Shown: positions 1 through 8,779, counted from the first letter of the stretch. The stretch: DNA of 64,000 bases from Bacillus sp. N13C7 (GCF_026790065.1 NZ_JALAMO010000001.1:1-64000), one strand, 5' to 3'. Made by a program: numbers and translations. Notes: generated by a model not told the origin, from the sequence alone.

Positions 1-28
1 AGGCGTACCTACTGATTATATATACTAT

Positions 29-310
29 TTATATGAGAAAAGAGAAAGCAAGGGCTAAACTGTCCTTGCTTTTTTGATAAGAACGATTTGCGGAAGTCAC
101 AGACGCAATATCTATGCCTCTTATTCCGCACTGTATGGCGACGCAAGCCAATACGTCATTAAAGCAAAAATAGCCGTCGGGGCGTTCCTGTCCAGCAATT
201 TTCCCGCTTCTTCCTTGCCGCTTTCGCGTCGGGACGATAAGCGATTCCTCCACAGGCACGCCCGCTTCCTCCATCGCCTGAATTGTTGTCTTATTAAAAC
301 TAATGTTGAG
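29..310 (-). pseudogene. Decayed LacI-family regulator fragment
   Basis: Read on the minus strand, three frames in succession give LacI/GalR effector-domain text: a stretch with EEAGVPVEESLIVPT, then (shifted one base) SGKEEAGKLLDRNAPTAIF, then (shifted again) CFNDVLACVAIQ. The family normally carries these consecutively in one frame, so at least two indels have broken the gene. The DNA-binding N-terminus is absent. It lies inside the skin element and is probably not functional. The nearest paralogue cannot be named from this fragment. Confidence 0.6.
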
Positions 311-349
311 CAGTGTTTTACTTTTTATCTCAGTGATTGGAGGAATTAT

Positions 350-440
350 ATGTATTGATTGGTTCTACTTAATACCAGCTGTACTTATGATCATCCTCGG
401 AATTATGGTATTTGTAAGGAAAGAAAAAATCTGCTCCTAA
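350..440 (+). CDS. Possible ~29-residue hydrophobic peptide (start frame-shifted)
   Basis: A good ribosome site (TGGAGG at 338-343) precedes ATG at 350. That frame stops after two codons, whereas the next frame encodes a hydrophobic segment with charged tail, IDWFYLIPAVLMIILGIMVF then VRKEKICS, ending at 440. A rho-independent terminator follows at 467-481. Strong ribosome site, single membrane helix, basic tail and terminator are the layout of type I toxin peptides or small membrane peptides, but the start needs a one-base shift. It may be a broken gene. No antisense RNA promoter was identified. Confidence 0.3.
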
Positions 441-466
441 ATCAGTTTGAATCTGAAAACAAAAAT

Positions 467-490
467 ACCGCGACTGGCGGTTCTTTTATT
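467..490 (+). terminator. Rho-independent terminator
   Basis: ACCGC-gactg-GCGGT stem followed by TCTTTTATT. It ends the transcript that would carry the small hydrophobic ORF. Confidence 0.6.
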
Positions 491-548
491 GTATATTCCT
501 GTTTTAAATAAACTGATTCATTATCATTGGACAGTACCATAATCAAAA

Positions 549-923
549 TCAATATCTTTCTTGTCTAAAATCCCCCTTAAAATTTTTAGCATAAGTCATG
601 GTTAAATGTACACTTTTATCTATCCACCAAGTTCCATCATCAGTGTTCGTATCCCAAGTAACATCTATATCCCTGCCCAAATTCTCAAAAAACACCAAAT
701 TTCCAACAGCTACTGTTTTTCCGTTGATCTTGTAATATATTAAAACAATTTTCTTATCGAATATACCTGTCCCGTGCTTTACGATTGTTAAACTATAAGG
801 CTTATTAGGACATTGCTCTTCAAGTATAATTTCAGGATTTAAAAATAAAACATAACAGATGAATAAAATTGGCACAATCATTAACCTTGTTAATAATTTT
901 TTATTGATATTAACCCCCTCCAA
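549..923 (-). CDS. Hypothetical exported/membrane-anchored protein (DUF5412-like)
   Basis: A 124-residue frame with one N-terminal hydrophobic segment (about residues 13-30) and then a beta-rich domain with CPNKPYSL near 38-45, reminiscent of the SPNGxY motif in DUF5412-type proteins. That similarity is weak and from memory. The listed start is TTG, but TTG overlaps the purine-rich ribosome site TTGGAGGGGG itself. The codon at the best distance from that site is ATC at 911-909, so the original ATG may have mutated, leaving TTG or a downstream ATG. It stands alone on the minus strand inside the skin end. Function unknown. Confidence 0.6.
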   Translation of the reverse strand: MEGVNINKKLLTRLMIVPILFICYVLFLNPEIILEEQCPNKPYSLTIVKHGTGIFDKKIVLIYYKINGKTVAVGNLVFFENLGRDIDVTWDTNTDDGTWWIDKSVHLTMTYAKNFKGDFRQERY

Positions 924-1066
924 CCAAGAAAACTCCGTTTAACAATCCATTTTATTTGGATACCCCTGCATCTTTTGGACGTACTTCCTCTAAAAAAAGT
1001 TGTGCCTTCCCTATAATATTTAACGAATCCAATTTTTAGATTGTCTCTTTAAGGAGGTTTTTCATC

Positions 1067-1585
1067 TTGAGGTATACAAACAGTCATTTAGAGGATTGGA
1101 TTGAAAACTTATACAGGAAGATTGATATAACAGAACCTGAACAAATTAATTTTGAACGGATCGCCGAGTCATTAGATATCAGGCTTTCATTTAAACCTGT
1201 TACAAGCTTCGCACTTAAACACAGCGGAATTTATAACATATGCTTGGATAGCCGAAAGAGCCGAACTGAACAATGGTATGATTTCGCTCATGAATTTTGC
1301 CATATATATAGACATGAAGGCGATAAAAAAACAATGCCTGCAACTTGGACTGATTATTTAGAGTGGCAGTCCAATTATTTTACATATCACTTTTGCATTC
1401 CAACTTTCATGTTGCGTAATATGAATCTTTCGTACATACAATCACATGCAATTGAAAATGTAGCTTGGTTATTTAAGGTATCTCCTTCATTCGCTAAGAA
1501 ACGTTTGAGCATTTATTACAGGAAGCTGACTCAACATTTATTTAATCAAACAGTTACGGGAAATCTATGTACCCCCCTTTTGTAA
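1067..1585 (+). CDS. yqaB: ImmA/IrrE-family metallopeptidase (YqaB-like)
   Basis: A 172-residue protein starting at TTG, eight bases after a strong AAGGAGG. The zinc motif HEFCH (HExxH) sits at about residues 76-80, followed by conserved hydrophobic helices, as in ImmA/IrrE peptidases, which cleave or inactivate phage-type repressors. A cognate repressor is not next to it here. Its 3' end overlaps the first codons of spoIIIC, as expected at the right end of the skin element, where yqaB lies in B. subtilis. The motif and size support the family. The substrate is inferred only. Confidence 0.85.
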   Translation: MRYTNSHLEDWIENLYRKIDITEPEQINFERIAESLDIRLSFKPVTSFALKHSGIYNICLDSRKSRTEQWYDFAHEFCHIYRHEGDKKTMPATWTDYLEWQSNYFTYHFCIPTFMLRNMNLSYIQSHAIENVAWLFKVSPSFAKKRLSIYYRKLTQHLFNQTVTGNLCTPLL

Positions 1586-1983
1586 TTAATAATGAAATCC
1601 TCATGCATTTACGCGCATTGAAAAAAACTAAAAAAGACGTTTCCCTTCATGATCCGATCGGGCAGGACAAAGAAGGGAATGAAATAAGCCTGATCGACGT
1701 ATTGAAATCAGAAAACGAAGATGTAATTGATACGATCCAGCTCAATATGGAGCTTGAAAAAGTGAAACAATACATTGACATTCTAGATGACCGTGAGAAG
1801 GAAGTGATAGTCGGGCGGTTTGGGCTTGATTTGAAGAAAGAAAAAACGCAGCGTGAGATTGCCAAAGAGCTCGGTATTTCGCGCAGCTATGTATCGCGGA
1901 TTGAAAAGCGGGCGCTGATGAAGATGTTTCATGAGTTTTATCGGGCGGAGAAAGAGAAGCGGAAGAAAGCGAAGGGGAAATAA
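1567..1983 (+). CDS. spoIIIC: C-terminal half of sporulation sigma factor K (SpoIIIC)
   Basis: 138 residues. The first eight are element-derived, and from NEILMHLR onward the text is the sigma-K region 3/4 sequence. Region 4 contains the helix-turn-helix [20 protein letters not shown] at about residues 97-116. Before excision of the skin element the fragment is not expected to be translated in a useful form. After SpoIVCA-catalysed recombination in the mother cell it is joined to the spoIVCB half to give active sigma-K, which drives late coat genes. A sigK terminator follows at 1992-2015. Confidence is high because the sequence is distinctive and split exactly where expected. Confidence 0.93.
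   Translation: MYPPFVINNEILMHLRALKKTKKDVSLHDPIGQDKEGNEISLIDVLKSENEDVIDTIQLNMELEKVKQYIDILDDREKEVIVGRFGLDLKKEKTQREIAKELGISRSYVSRIEKRALMKMFHEFYRAEKEKRKKAKGK
1591..1595. other. attR: Skin attR recombination core (AATGA)
   Basis: AATGA inside the AAT-AAT-GAA codons at the junction between element-derived and sigK-derived sequence. It corresponds to the known 5-bp crossover core of the sigK rearrangement. The exact crossover cannot be proven without the left junction. Confidence 0.7.
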
Positions 1984-1991
1984 TGCAGAAG

Positions 1992-2020
1992 AAGCCGGAT
2001 CTCATATTCCGGCTTTCTCT
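1992..2020 (+). terminator. sigK/spoIIIC terminator
   Basis: AAGCCGGA-tctcata-TTCCGGCTT stem directly after the spoIIIC stop, followed by TCTCT. Confidence 0.75.
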
Positions 2021-2099
2021 AATTCATTTACATGCTTCTTTTAAAACTTTTCGAAACTTATGGAGACAGAATATACGAAAGAGGTATGAAAAATGTCCA

Positions 2100-2392
2100 A
2101 CTAACAGCTTGTCTCACTATCTCAACTCGTCAGCACTGATAAGCTCAATTATCATTTCCGAGAAAAACGGTCTGGATCATAGCAAATGACTTGACTTATA
2201 AGTCCCTTGCCTGCATCCTCCCTCAACCGATTCAAAGCCGGACGTTCTAAAAGGTCACCAAAAAATCCTTCATCGGCATACTTCAGCACATCCTTAGTCC
2301 CTGCTTTCTTTATGCAGGCCTCGATCTGGCTGTCGATGCTCGACCCCTTGATCGCTTGTTCCTCGGTCGATACCCTTACATATATTGCTATC
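2100..2392 (-). pseudogene. N-terminal relic of a SpoIVCA-type large serine recombinase
   Basis: Minus-strand reading gives IAIYVRVSTEEQAIKGSSID, with the catalytic-serine region, and continues to CYDPDRFSRK, closely matching the first ~80 residues of SpoIVCA. A stop follows at 2154-2152 and the next bases are only degenerate matches (DELR). The position where ATG is expected reads GGG, although an AGGAAGGAG ribosome site is preserved upstream. The gene is therefore dead and truncated. It lies just outside the skin attR, on the chromosome side, so it is not the active recombinase of this element but debris of a related one. Confidence 0.75.
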
Positions 2393-2567
2393 CCTGAATC
2401 TCCTTCCTATAAAGTTTTATTAAATAATGATAGCAATCGTTAATGCATTTGTCAGTTTGCGCTCCCTCGATGAATATTACCTTCATAAAATGCATCACCC
2501 CTTGGGTAATGGTATGTAATAACTGTTTGTCCTAATGAGGTGATTTTCAATGAGTAAAAAAAGAAAA

Positions 2568-2593
2568 AACTAGCTACAAATCAGTAACTAGTT
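2568..2593 (-). terminator. Terminator of the fumarase gene
   Basis: AACTAG/CTAGTT stem; on the minus strand it is followed by a long T/C-rich tract (TTTTTTCTTTTTTT). It lies 15 bases past the fumarase stop. Confidence 0.65.
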
Positions 2594-2608
2594 TTCACCT
2601 TAAAAGAT

Positions 2609-3997
2609 TTAAATGTTTGGTTTCACCATATCTTCTGGTTTAACCATCTCATCAAATTGTTCTTCCGTTAGCAATTTAAGTTGGACAGCAGCCTCTTTTA
2701 ACGTCAAGCCTTCTTTATGAGCAAACTTAGCAATTTTTGCAGCATTTTCATATCCGATATAAGGATTCAATGCTGTGACAAGCATCAAAGATCCGGAAAG
2801 ATTTTCTTTAATGGTTTTCTCATTAGGTTCAATACCAACCGCACAATGATCATGGAAAGATTTTATTCCATCACTCAATAACTGCACGGATTGAAGGAAG
2901 TTATAGATAATAACTGGTTTAAATACATTTAGTTCAAAGTTACCCTGACTTGAGGCAAAACCAATAGTTGCATCATTCCCCATAATTTGTGCCGCAATCA
3001 TGGTAAGGGCTTCACATTGAGTAGGGTTGACTTTACCGGGCATTATGGAGCTACCTGGCTCATTTTCCGGGATTGAAATTTCGCCAATACCACAGCGAGG
3101 ACCGCTTGCAAGCCATCTAACATCGTTCGCAATTTTCATTAAATCAGCAGCTAATGCCTTCATAGCACCATGTACATACGTTATTTCATCATGACTAGTT
3201 AACGCATGAAACTTATTAGGTGAACTTTTAAAATGTTGGCCTGTAAACTTCGAGATCTCCTCTGAGACAACTTCTCCAAACTGTGGATGTGCATTAATGC
3301 CTGTCCCTACAGCCGTACCCCCGATAGCAAGCTCACGCATTTTATCAGTTGCTTCCAATATCATTTCTTTCGAACGATCAATCATATATACCCAACCACT
3401 AATTTCTTGTCCAAGCGTAAGAGGTGTAGCATCTTGAAGATGTGTACGACCTATTTTTACAATGTCATTGAATTTTTTTGCTTTTTCATCTAATGTGTTC
3501 CGAAGTTGATCAAGTACAGGAACTAATTGTTCATAGATAGCTAATACACCTGCAACATGCATCGCTGTTGGGAAAGTGTCATTCGAACTTTGACTGCGGT
3601 TCACATCATCATTTGGATGTATGGTTTGGATAGAGCCTTTCTCTTTTAGTAAAGATGTTGCAAGGTTCGCTATAACTTCGTTAACATTCATATTGCTTTG
3701 TGTACCGCTTCCCGTCTGCCAAACAACGAGTGGAAAATTGTCATCAAATTTGCCTTCAAGAATTTCATCACAAACTGCGGTAATAACCTCTGTTTTTTCA
3801 CTATCTAAATTCCCTAAACGATTATTAGCAATAGCTGTACTGCGCTTCAATATAGCAAAAGCTTTAACAATACGTTTTGGCATTTTTTCAGAACCTATCT
3901 TGAAGTTCTCTTTACTACGCTGTGTTTGCGCTCCCCAAAACTTATCAGCAGGCACCTTTATTTCTCCAAAAGTATCTTTTTCAATTCGATAGTTCAT
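2609..3997 (-). CDS. Class II fumarate hydratase
   Basis: 462 residues from the ATG preceded by AGAAGGAGG, an upstream in-frame ATG having no ribosome site. It catalyses reversible hydration of fumarate to malate in the cytoplasm as a homotetramer. Visible family marks are [10 protein letters not shown] ([10 protein letters not shown], catalytic His, about 183-192), the SSNDTFPTA segment (about 138-146), and the signature [10 protein letters not shown] (about 317-326) carrying the catalytic Ser on the mobile loop. Length equals CitG/FumC. A divergent LysR gene 166 bp away suggests conditional control, unlike the housekeeping citG, so this is probably a second, acquired fumarase. Aspartase-like relatives were considered, but the sequence fits fumarase throughout. 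Confidence 0.92.
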   Translation of the reverse strand: MNYRIEKDTFGEIKVPADKFWGAQTQRSKENFKIGSEKMPKRIVKAFAILKRSTAIANNRLGNLDSEKTEVITAVCDEILEGKFDDNFPLVVWQTGSGTQSNMNVNEVIANLATSLLKEKGSIQTIHPNDDVNRSQSSNDTFPTAMHVAGVLAIYEQLVPVLDQLRNTLDEKAKKFNDIVKIGRTHLQDATPLTLGQEISGWVYMIDRSKEMILEATDKMRELAIGGTAVGTGINAHPQFGEVVSEEISKFTGQHFKSSPNKFHALTSHDEITYVHGAMKALAADLMKIANDVRWLASGPRCGIGEISIPENEPGSSIMPGKVNPTQCEALTMIAAQIMGNDATIGFASSQGNFELNVFKPVIIYNFLQSVQLLSDGIKSFHDHCAVGIEPNEKTIKENLSGSLMLVTALNPYIGYENAAKIAKFAHKEGLTLKEAAVQLKLLTEEQFDEMVKPEDMVKPNI

Positions 3998-4163
3998 TAA
4001 AATAGTCCTCCTTCTGAACACGAAAATAGTTTAAAATTGATATAAAAATTTATTTATTTTGCTGCTAAATTTAGCTTAACACTAATAAATCATGATGTAT
4101 AATGCATAATAAATATGATTTCAATTCCTTTATGTAATGATTTATCAGAAGAGAGGTTTTTTT

Positions 4164-5054
4164 ATGGAATGGGAACAATTAGAGTACTTTCAAACTCTTG
4201 CTCGTATACAGCATGTAACCAAAGCTGCTGAAATGTTATCAATAACACAGCCAGCACTTTCTCGGTCTATTGTTAGATTAGAAAATCACTTAGGTGTTCC
4301 GCTTTTTGATAGACAAGGGCGGTCCATTAAATTAAATAAATATGGGAAAATATTCCTCAAGAGGGTTGATTCCATGATTCGAGAATATACAGAAGGAAAG
4401 GAAGAAATTCAATCTCTTTTAAAACCGGATCAAGGTGAAGTGTCTTTAGGCTTTTTACACACCCTAGGTACAACAATAGTTCCAAATTTAATTGGAACGT
4501 TTAAAGATAATTACCCAAAAGTTCAATTTCAATTAAACCAGTCTCACTCTAATTTGCTTTTAGATAAACTAAAATCAGGTGAGCTTGATCTCTGCCTACT
4601 TGCTTCTTTTCCAGTCGAATCACATATAATGTGGAAACCCTTATGGAAGGAGGAGCTTTTTTTATTTTTGCCAAAAAAACATGTGTTAGCTACTCGTGAG
4701 GATATTACGTTAAACGAAATAGCTAATGAGCCTTTTGTTTTAATGAAAGAAGGTTTCGCTCTGCGAGTGACAATAGATCATATTTTTGAGCAAGTTAATA
4801 TTACCCCAAACATTGTATTTGAAGGTGAAGAAGCTACAACAATCGCAGGTTTTGTTGCAGCAGGTCTTGGTGTTACAATTCTTCCTGATTTTAAAGGCTT
4901 AGACCAAACGAATATCGCAAAGGTTCGAATTAGTTGGCCAAGGTTTGAGCGTGCAGTTGGTCTCTCTTGGATTAAAGGGAAGCACCTATCACCTGTCACT
5001 GAAAACTTCAAGCAATATATCATCAATCAGTTTCCTCAAATAGATTCGATATAG
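4164..5054 (+). CDS. LysR-family transcriptional regulator
   Basis: 296 residues from ATG at 4164, nine bases after AGAGAGG; an earlier in-frame ATG at 4137 lacks a ribosome site. N-terminal winged helix-turn-helix at about 1-60 (HVTKAAEMLSITQPALSRSI), then a substrate-binding domain from about 90. The opening MEWEQLEYFQTLAR resembles the YybE/YwbI/GltC group of Bacillus. It is divergent from the fumarase gene, which is the usual layout for a LysR activator and its target, so the fumarase is the likely target. The co-inducer is unknown; a C4-dicarboxylate is only a guess. Confidence 0.88.
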   Translation: MEWEQLEYFQTLARIQHVTKAAEMLSITQPALSRSIVRLENHLGVPLFDRQGRSIKLNKYGKIFLKRVDSMIREYTEGKEEIQSLLKPDQGEVSLGFLHTLGTTIVPNLIGTFKDNYPKVQFQLNQSHSNLLLDKLKSGELDLCLLASFPVESHIMWKPLWKEELFLFLPKKHVLATREDITLNEIANEPFVLMKEGFALRVTIDHIFEQVNITPNIVFEGEEATTIAGFVAAGLGVTILPDFKGLDQTNIAKVRISWPRFERAVGLSWIKGKHLSPVTENFKQYIINQFPQIDSI

Positions 5055-5355
5055 TATGAAATTACTGTTGTTGATGGCACGTCATAGATCCTAGAAATGA
5101 AAGCAAAAAAAAAACACCATAAATTTCTTGTGTGTTATCAAAAAAACTTTCTGTAACATCACCCGCGTACCAAGTCCTTAAAGCATTCGATATCGCAGGA
5201 CTGCATATTCAGGTAAGTTGGTGTGGCTGATCAATGTTTGATTTTAATTGAAATAAAATTCGCTTTCCTTACTAGTATCTCCGGTACTCTAGAAGATGCC
5301 AGCTTTAGATACAGACGTCGAAGAATCCTTTATAACAGAATCTGCGAGAGAGAAA
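5055..5355. other. Intergenic stretch without a recognisable gene
   Basis: About 300 bases after the LysR gene. It includes an A-run with inverted bases near 5103-5140 that may terminate the regulator transcript, and no frame with protein-like text. Nothing further was recognised. Confidence 0.4.
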
Positions 5356-5567
5356 TCAAACTTTATTTGCCAAATACTCTTCTATCGCTTTTAAAGCTTT
5401 CTTTTCTCCTCCTGATTCTTTAAAGCTTTTACTTATCATTTTGACATTTTCACGATATGAAGGAGTGGATAATATGAGTTGCACAGCTTCTTGCAGATTT
5501 TTTACACTGACTTCATCAAGGGTATGTTTCGTTTTCGCAGTTCATCATCAATGATAAGCTGATTCAT
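5356..5567 (-). pseudogene. Chimeric relic: serine-recombinase piece joined to glycosyltransferase C-terminus
   Basis: On the minus strand, 5567-5520 encodes [16 protein letters not shown], which is the SpoIVCA segment that follows DRLSRK. Immediately after, in another frame, 5537-5356 encodes [18 protein letters not shown] and onward through [13 protein letters not shown] to EEYLANKV and a stop. That is the C-terminal helix region of macrolide-type UDP-glucosyltransferases (YjiC/YojK family). The two pieces are out of frame with each other, so no fusion protein is made. It is a scar of an illegitimate joining event. Confidence 0.6.
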
Positions 5568-5801
5568 TCATGTCATGTAACTTTCTGGTGATGAAAAAAC
5601 TACTCCATTTTTACTCCACAATCTGTTTGTATTCTTTTTGTTTTTCACTGCTAAAAATGAGGAAAAAATAACAAATATGATCTTCAAGATAATTCCAACC
5701 TCCAATGAATAATTAAGGACATTCTCTAATGCAAAACCTGCTATAAGAAACCCTTCAGATAACATAATGAATAATACTACATAGTTTATTCTTAACTTCA
5801 T
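5568..5801 (-). CDS. Small hypothetical membrane protein
   Basis: 77 residues with two hydrophobic segments (about 5-25 and 32-52), then KNKKNTNRLW and a polar tail. ATG at 5801 follows GGGAGGGTGATG, a strong ribosome site. The last few codons abut the recombinase relic at 5567, so the original C-terminus may have been replaced by the junction. No family was recognised. It stands alone on its strand. Confidence 0.55.
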   Translation of the reverse strand: MKLRINYVVLFIMLSEGFLIAGFALENVLNYSLEVGIILKIIFVIFSSFLAVKNKKNTNRLWSKNGVVFSSPESYMT

Positions 5802-5873
5802 AATTTACATCACCCTCCCTTTCATTATTGTTCTATTGATAACATTCACATTAAAATTAAGTACGGAACAAAG

Positions 5874-6053
5874 ATGAGGAAAAAGTCGTTAAAAATAAAA
5901 ACAATCATTTGTATATGTAACAATTGCTTCTGTTTTGGTATCTCTCTATCTCTCATGATTGCAAGTATAATTTTTTTCAAACCGAATTATTATCATCAGT
6001 CTCTCCTATTTATTTTTGAAATCGTGATACACTTTCTCAAAAGTCTCAAATGA
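5874..6053 (+). pseudogene. Possible N-terminal relic of a two-TM sensor protein
   Basis: A 59-codon frame begins MRKKSLKIKTIICI and ends with FEIVIHFLKSLK. An overlapping frame supplies VTIASVLVSLYLS, which would fit between the ends of the first as the missing hydrophobic text (then SLMIASIIFFKPNYYHQ). Two compensating shifts in a gene start resembling sensor-kinase or chemoreceptor N-termini is the reading offered. The ribosome site is weak (GGAACAAAG). Low certainty. Confidence 0.25.
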
Positions 6054-6588
6054 TAGCGAAAACTTAGATGTTTTCTCGTTACGATAATTGAGTCACTATG
6101 GCAATTTGATTGACCTTTTTGCTCAAACTCAATAAGTGCATTCTCCATTTATTTCTGATTGATATTGTACGATTTCCATTATTCTTTTAAGATGTAACCC
6201 TAGTTTTCATACTCTCCTTTCAGAATCAGTAACAAAACCTTAAGTTTTTAAAAGTCTACGTTATTGATCGAAAAAAGGTTTCGAAATAAGATGTTCCTCC
6301 AATAAAGAAGGAAATTATGACTTGCAATTGTTCGCATATCTATTAGAGTAACCAGAAAGTAAAGGGTTCACAAATCGATTATCTAAAAATGGTTTGTAGG
6401 ACTTGAGATTGTCAAGTCTTGTACTTAAATTAAAGGTTAGAGAAAAAAGAAAGAATAAATTCTAGTTTGTACTCGAAAAGAAAAGTAAGTAATTAATTTA
6501 TATACATTCCGCATATTGTCAATCCAGTATGTTATACTGTAAACAACCTTTGAAGTGTTAAATCTTTTTCTATTACCTTTTACCATCT
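6054..6588. other. Intergenic stretch without a recognisable gene
   Basis: A+T-rich, with no frame giving family-like protein text on either strand. A sigma-A-like TATACT near 6533 sits some 55 bases upstream of the 6589-6611 terminator and could drive a short RNA, but no good -35 is present. Confidence 0.35.
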
Positions 6589-6617
6589 CCCTACTCGAAC
6601 GTTGAGTAGGGTTTTTT
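6589..6617 (+). terminator. Orphan rho-independent terminator
   Basis: CCCTACTCGAAC-GTTGAGTAGGG stem followed by TTTTTTG. No gene is visible upstream on the plus strand, so it may end a small RNA or be left over from a deleted gene. Confidence 0.65.
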
Positions 6618-6637
6618 GAGTTATAATACAAAGAACA

Positions 6638-6669
6638 TAAAAAAACAGGCCCTTTATAAAGAGCCTGTT
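6638..6669 (-). terminator. Terminator of the cold-shock gene
   Basis: AACAGGCTC-tttataaag-GGCCTGTT followed on the minus strand by TTTTTT, 20 bases past the cold-shock stop. Confidence 0.8.
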
Positions 6670-6688
6670 TGTATAAACGATTTGAAAA

Positions 6689-6928
<240 letters not shown>

Positions 6929-7013
6929 TTATACTATCCCTGCCCAAAGTATCATCAAGACGAAAAGTCGATATTCATACTATCCTTTACACGAACAAAA
7001 ATAATTCTTCTTT

Positions 7014-7042
7014 ATCATAGCACAGAACGGAAATAATTACAA
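7014..7042 (-). promoter_or_regulatory. Sigma-A-type promoter and long leader of the cold-shock gene
   Basis: Minus-strand TTGTAA, 17-base spacer, TATGAT. The resulting leader to the ATG is about 120 nt, as in other csp mRNAs where the leader folds differently with temperature. Structure was not computed. Confidence 0.55.
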
Positions 7043-7121
7043 ATTAATATTATCGTTTTTTTATGGAATTATTAAACATGTGGATACGGGAGACAGAATA
7101 AGAGACCCATTAATAACTATG

Positions 7122-7170
7122 GTTTGAAAACACCGTGGTAATGAATCACGAGTGTCTTCAAACTTTTTTC
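7122..7170 (+). terminator. Strong orphan terminator
   Basis: A long stem, GTTTGAA-ACAC-GTG paired with CAC-GTGT-TTCAAAC, followed by TTTTTTCTTT on the plus strand. No gene is seen upstream on that strand. Confidence 0.65.
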
Positions 7171-7600
7171 TTTGCTTAATAGTACACCATTATGGATTGT
7201 TAAGGATTTCTTTAAAAAGCTCAGCTGTTTTCTGGAATGTGCACGATACCTCAAACAATCAATGTTCACGTTCAAATAAGCAGATTCCCATAGGGGGGCA
7301 GCGTGAGAGTTTGGCCTGATAAAGAGATGGGTATAATCTTTATATACCTTTTGTACCAGGCTGTCTCTCTAATAAAGATCTAATTGAGCTAAATCAGTTT
7401 CGCATTTCCAATCATTTTACAGAGGAATTGGAAAACCGATTTATTTAACCGCTTTTGAAAAGGATCCTTAGCTGGCGGGCAAATCAAAACAAAACCATGA
7501 TACTTATCATATATGGAGTATGACAGCTGGGACTTCATAGGTAATAAAACGTTTTCTATACTTAGATGAAGAACTTTAGGGAAGGGGAAACTTTTATAGA
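7171..7600. other. Intergenic stretch with faint coding relics
   Basis: Minus strand about 7260-7200 reads CTFQKTAELFKEILNNP and stop, like the tail of a helical protein. Plus strand about 7350-7447 reads LIELNQFRISNHFTEELENR and stop. Neither has a start or an identifiable family. They look like remnants of deleted genes upstream of the desaturase. Confidence 0.3.
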
Positions 7601-8629
7601 ATGAATAAACAAAACCTAAGGACTTTGAGAAAACTGGTTACCCCCTATGAAACGTCCGATTTACAAAAAAGTATTTGTCAAATCATTAACACATTGGTAC
7701 CTTTTTTCCTGCTATGGTATTTGGCATATAAGAGCTTGTCCATTTCTTATTTCCTTACATTAGCCATTTCTGTCGTGGCGGCAGGTTTTTTAGTAAGAAC
7801 CTTCATCATCTTTCATGATTGCTGCCACTATTCCTTTTTTAAGAACAGAAAGGCGAATCGAATCCTGGGAACAATAACGGGTATTCTGACTCTGCACCCT
7901 TTTGATCATTGGGCACACGATCATTCTGTCCATCATGCGACAAGCAGCAACCTGGACAAACGCGGTACAGGCGATATTTGGGTACTGACCGTTGAGGAAT
8001 ATAAGGAAGCCTCAACTAAGACAAAATTCATGTACCGCTTGTACAGAAATCCGTTTGTTATGTTTATTATTGGGCCGATTTACGTCTTCGGGATTACCAA
8101 TCGTTTTAATCGTAAAGGGGCAAAACGCAAAGAACGGATGAATACGTATGTAACAAACCTGGGGATCGTCGCTTTGGCAGCACTTTTATGTTGGGCTATC
8201 GGCTGGCAAAACTTCCTAATGGTTCAGACGCCAATTTTTATGATATCGGGATCTCTCGGAATTTGGATGTTTTATATTCAGCATACGTTTGAGGATTCTT
8301 ATTTTGAAGAAGATGAGCATTGGGAATATGTAAAAGCAGCTGTTGAAGGGAGCTCTTTTTACAAGCTTCCCAAAGTCATGCAATGGCTTACAGGCAATAT
8401 TGGTTTCCATCATGTTCATCATTTAAGCCCGAGGGTCCCAAACTATAAGCTTGAAAAAGTGCATAACAACACGGAACCATTGCAAAACGTTCCGACCATT
8501 ACACTGGCAACAAGTCTTAAGTCGTTAAAGTTCCGCCTATGGGATGAAGATGGCAAAAAATTTGTTAGTTTTAAGCACTTAAAAAGAACTTCTAAAAGCC
8601 AAGTATCAGCTCGGGTAAGAACGGATTAA
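7601..8629 (+). CDS. Membrane fatty-acid desaturase (Des-like)
   Basis: 342 residues. It has the three histidine boxes of membrane diiron desaturases: HDCCH (about 72-76), HSVHH (about 109-113) and HHVHH (about 272-276), with four to six membrane segments between them. B. subtilis Des introduces delta-5 double bases into membrane phospholipid acyl chains after cold shock. This protein is similar to Des along its length but clearly different (for example MNKQNLRTLRKL at the start), so it reads as a paralogue. The cold-shock gene next to it fits a low-temperature role, though it is on the other strand. No DesK/DesR genes are adjacent. Ribosome site GGGAAGGGG precedes the ATG. Confidence 0.9.
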   Translation: MNKQNLRTLRKLVTPYETSDLQKSICQIINTLVPFFLLWYLAYKSLSISYFLTLAISVVAAGFLVRTFIIFHDCCHYSFFKNRKANRILGTITGILTLHPFDHWAHDHSVHHATSSNLDKRGTGDIWVLTVEEYKEASTKTKFMYRLYRNPFVMFIIGPIYVFGITNRFNRKGAKRKERMNTYVTNLGIVALAALLCWAIGWQNFLMVQTPIFMISGSLGIWMFYIQHTFEDSYFEEDEHWEYVKAAVEGSSFYKLPKVMQWLTGNIGFHHVHHLSPRVPNYKLEKVHNNTEPLQNVPTITLATSLKSLKFRLWDEDGKKFVSFKHLKRTSKSQVSARVRTD

Positions 8630-8674
8630 ATAAACTCCCATAATCGTTGATATGGGCAGTGTATCTTGCAGAAT

Positions 8675-8722
8675 AAAAGTGCAGACTCGCGCAAAGGTTT
8701 TGTGCAGAGGTCAGCACTTTTT
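8675..8722 (+). terminator. Desaturase terminator
   Basis: AAAAGTGC ... GCACTTTTTT long stem with internal GCGCAAAGGTTTTGTGC, 45 bases after the desaturase stop. Confidence 0.6.
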
Positions 8723-8747
8723 TAATGCAATGCACTTGCAACAAAAA

Positions 8748-8777
8748 AATACCAAAGGTGGTTAAACCCTTGGTATT
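8748..8777 (-). terminator. Terminator downstream of the tRNA-Leu scar
   Basis: AATACCAAGGG ... CCTTTGGTATT followed on the minus strand by TTTTTG, directly after the tRNA-like 3' end. It would be the terminator carried along with the tRNA end. Confidence 0.65.
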
Positions 8778-8779
8778 AT

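Larger units (their letters stand above)
1..1595. mobile_element. skin: Right end of a skin-type (sigK-intervening) element, partial
   Basis: The sequence up to the middle of the spoIIIC reading frame reads as prophage-like DNA, and from 1591 onward it reads as the C-terminal half of sigma-K. The 5-base stretch AATGA at 1591-1595 lies where the sigK coding sequence resumes, which is the known skin recombination core. A YqaB-like ImmA peptidase directly left of the junction is what flanks spoIIIC in B. subtilis 168. The left part of the element and the other sigK half lie outside the window. In the mother cell the element is excised by the SpoIVCA recombinase to rebuild sigK. The assignment rests on remembered gene order and on the abrupt change of protein family inside one frame. 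Confidence 0.85.

Noticed and set aside
2550-2573. MSKKRKN mini-ORF behind GAGGTG
   Set aside because: Only seven codons and it overlaps the fumarase terminator; no reason to call a gene.
5223-5423. A 66-residue plus-strand frame
   Set aside because: It is antisense to the glycosyltransferase relic and lacks a ribosome site.
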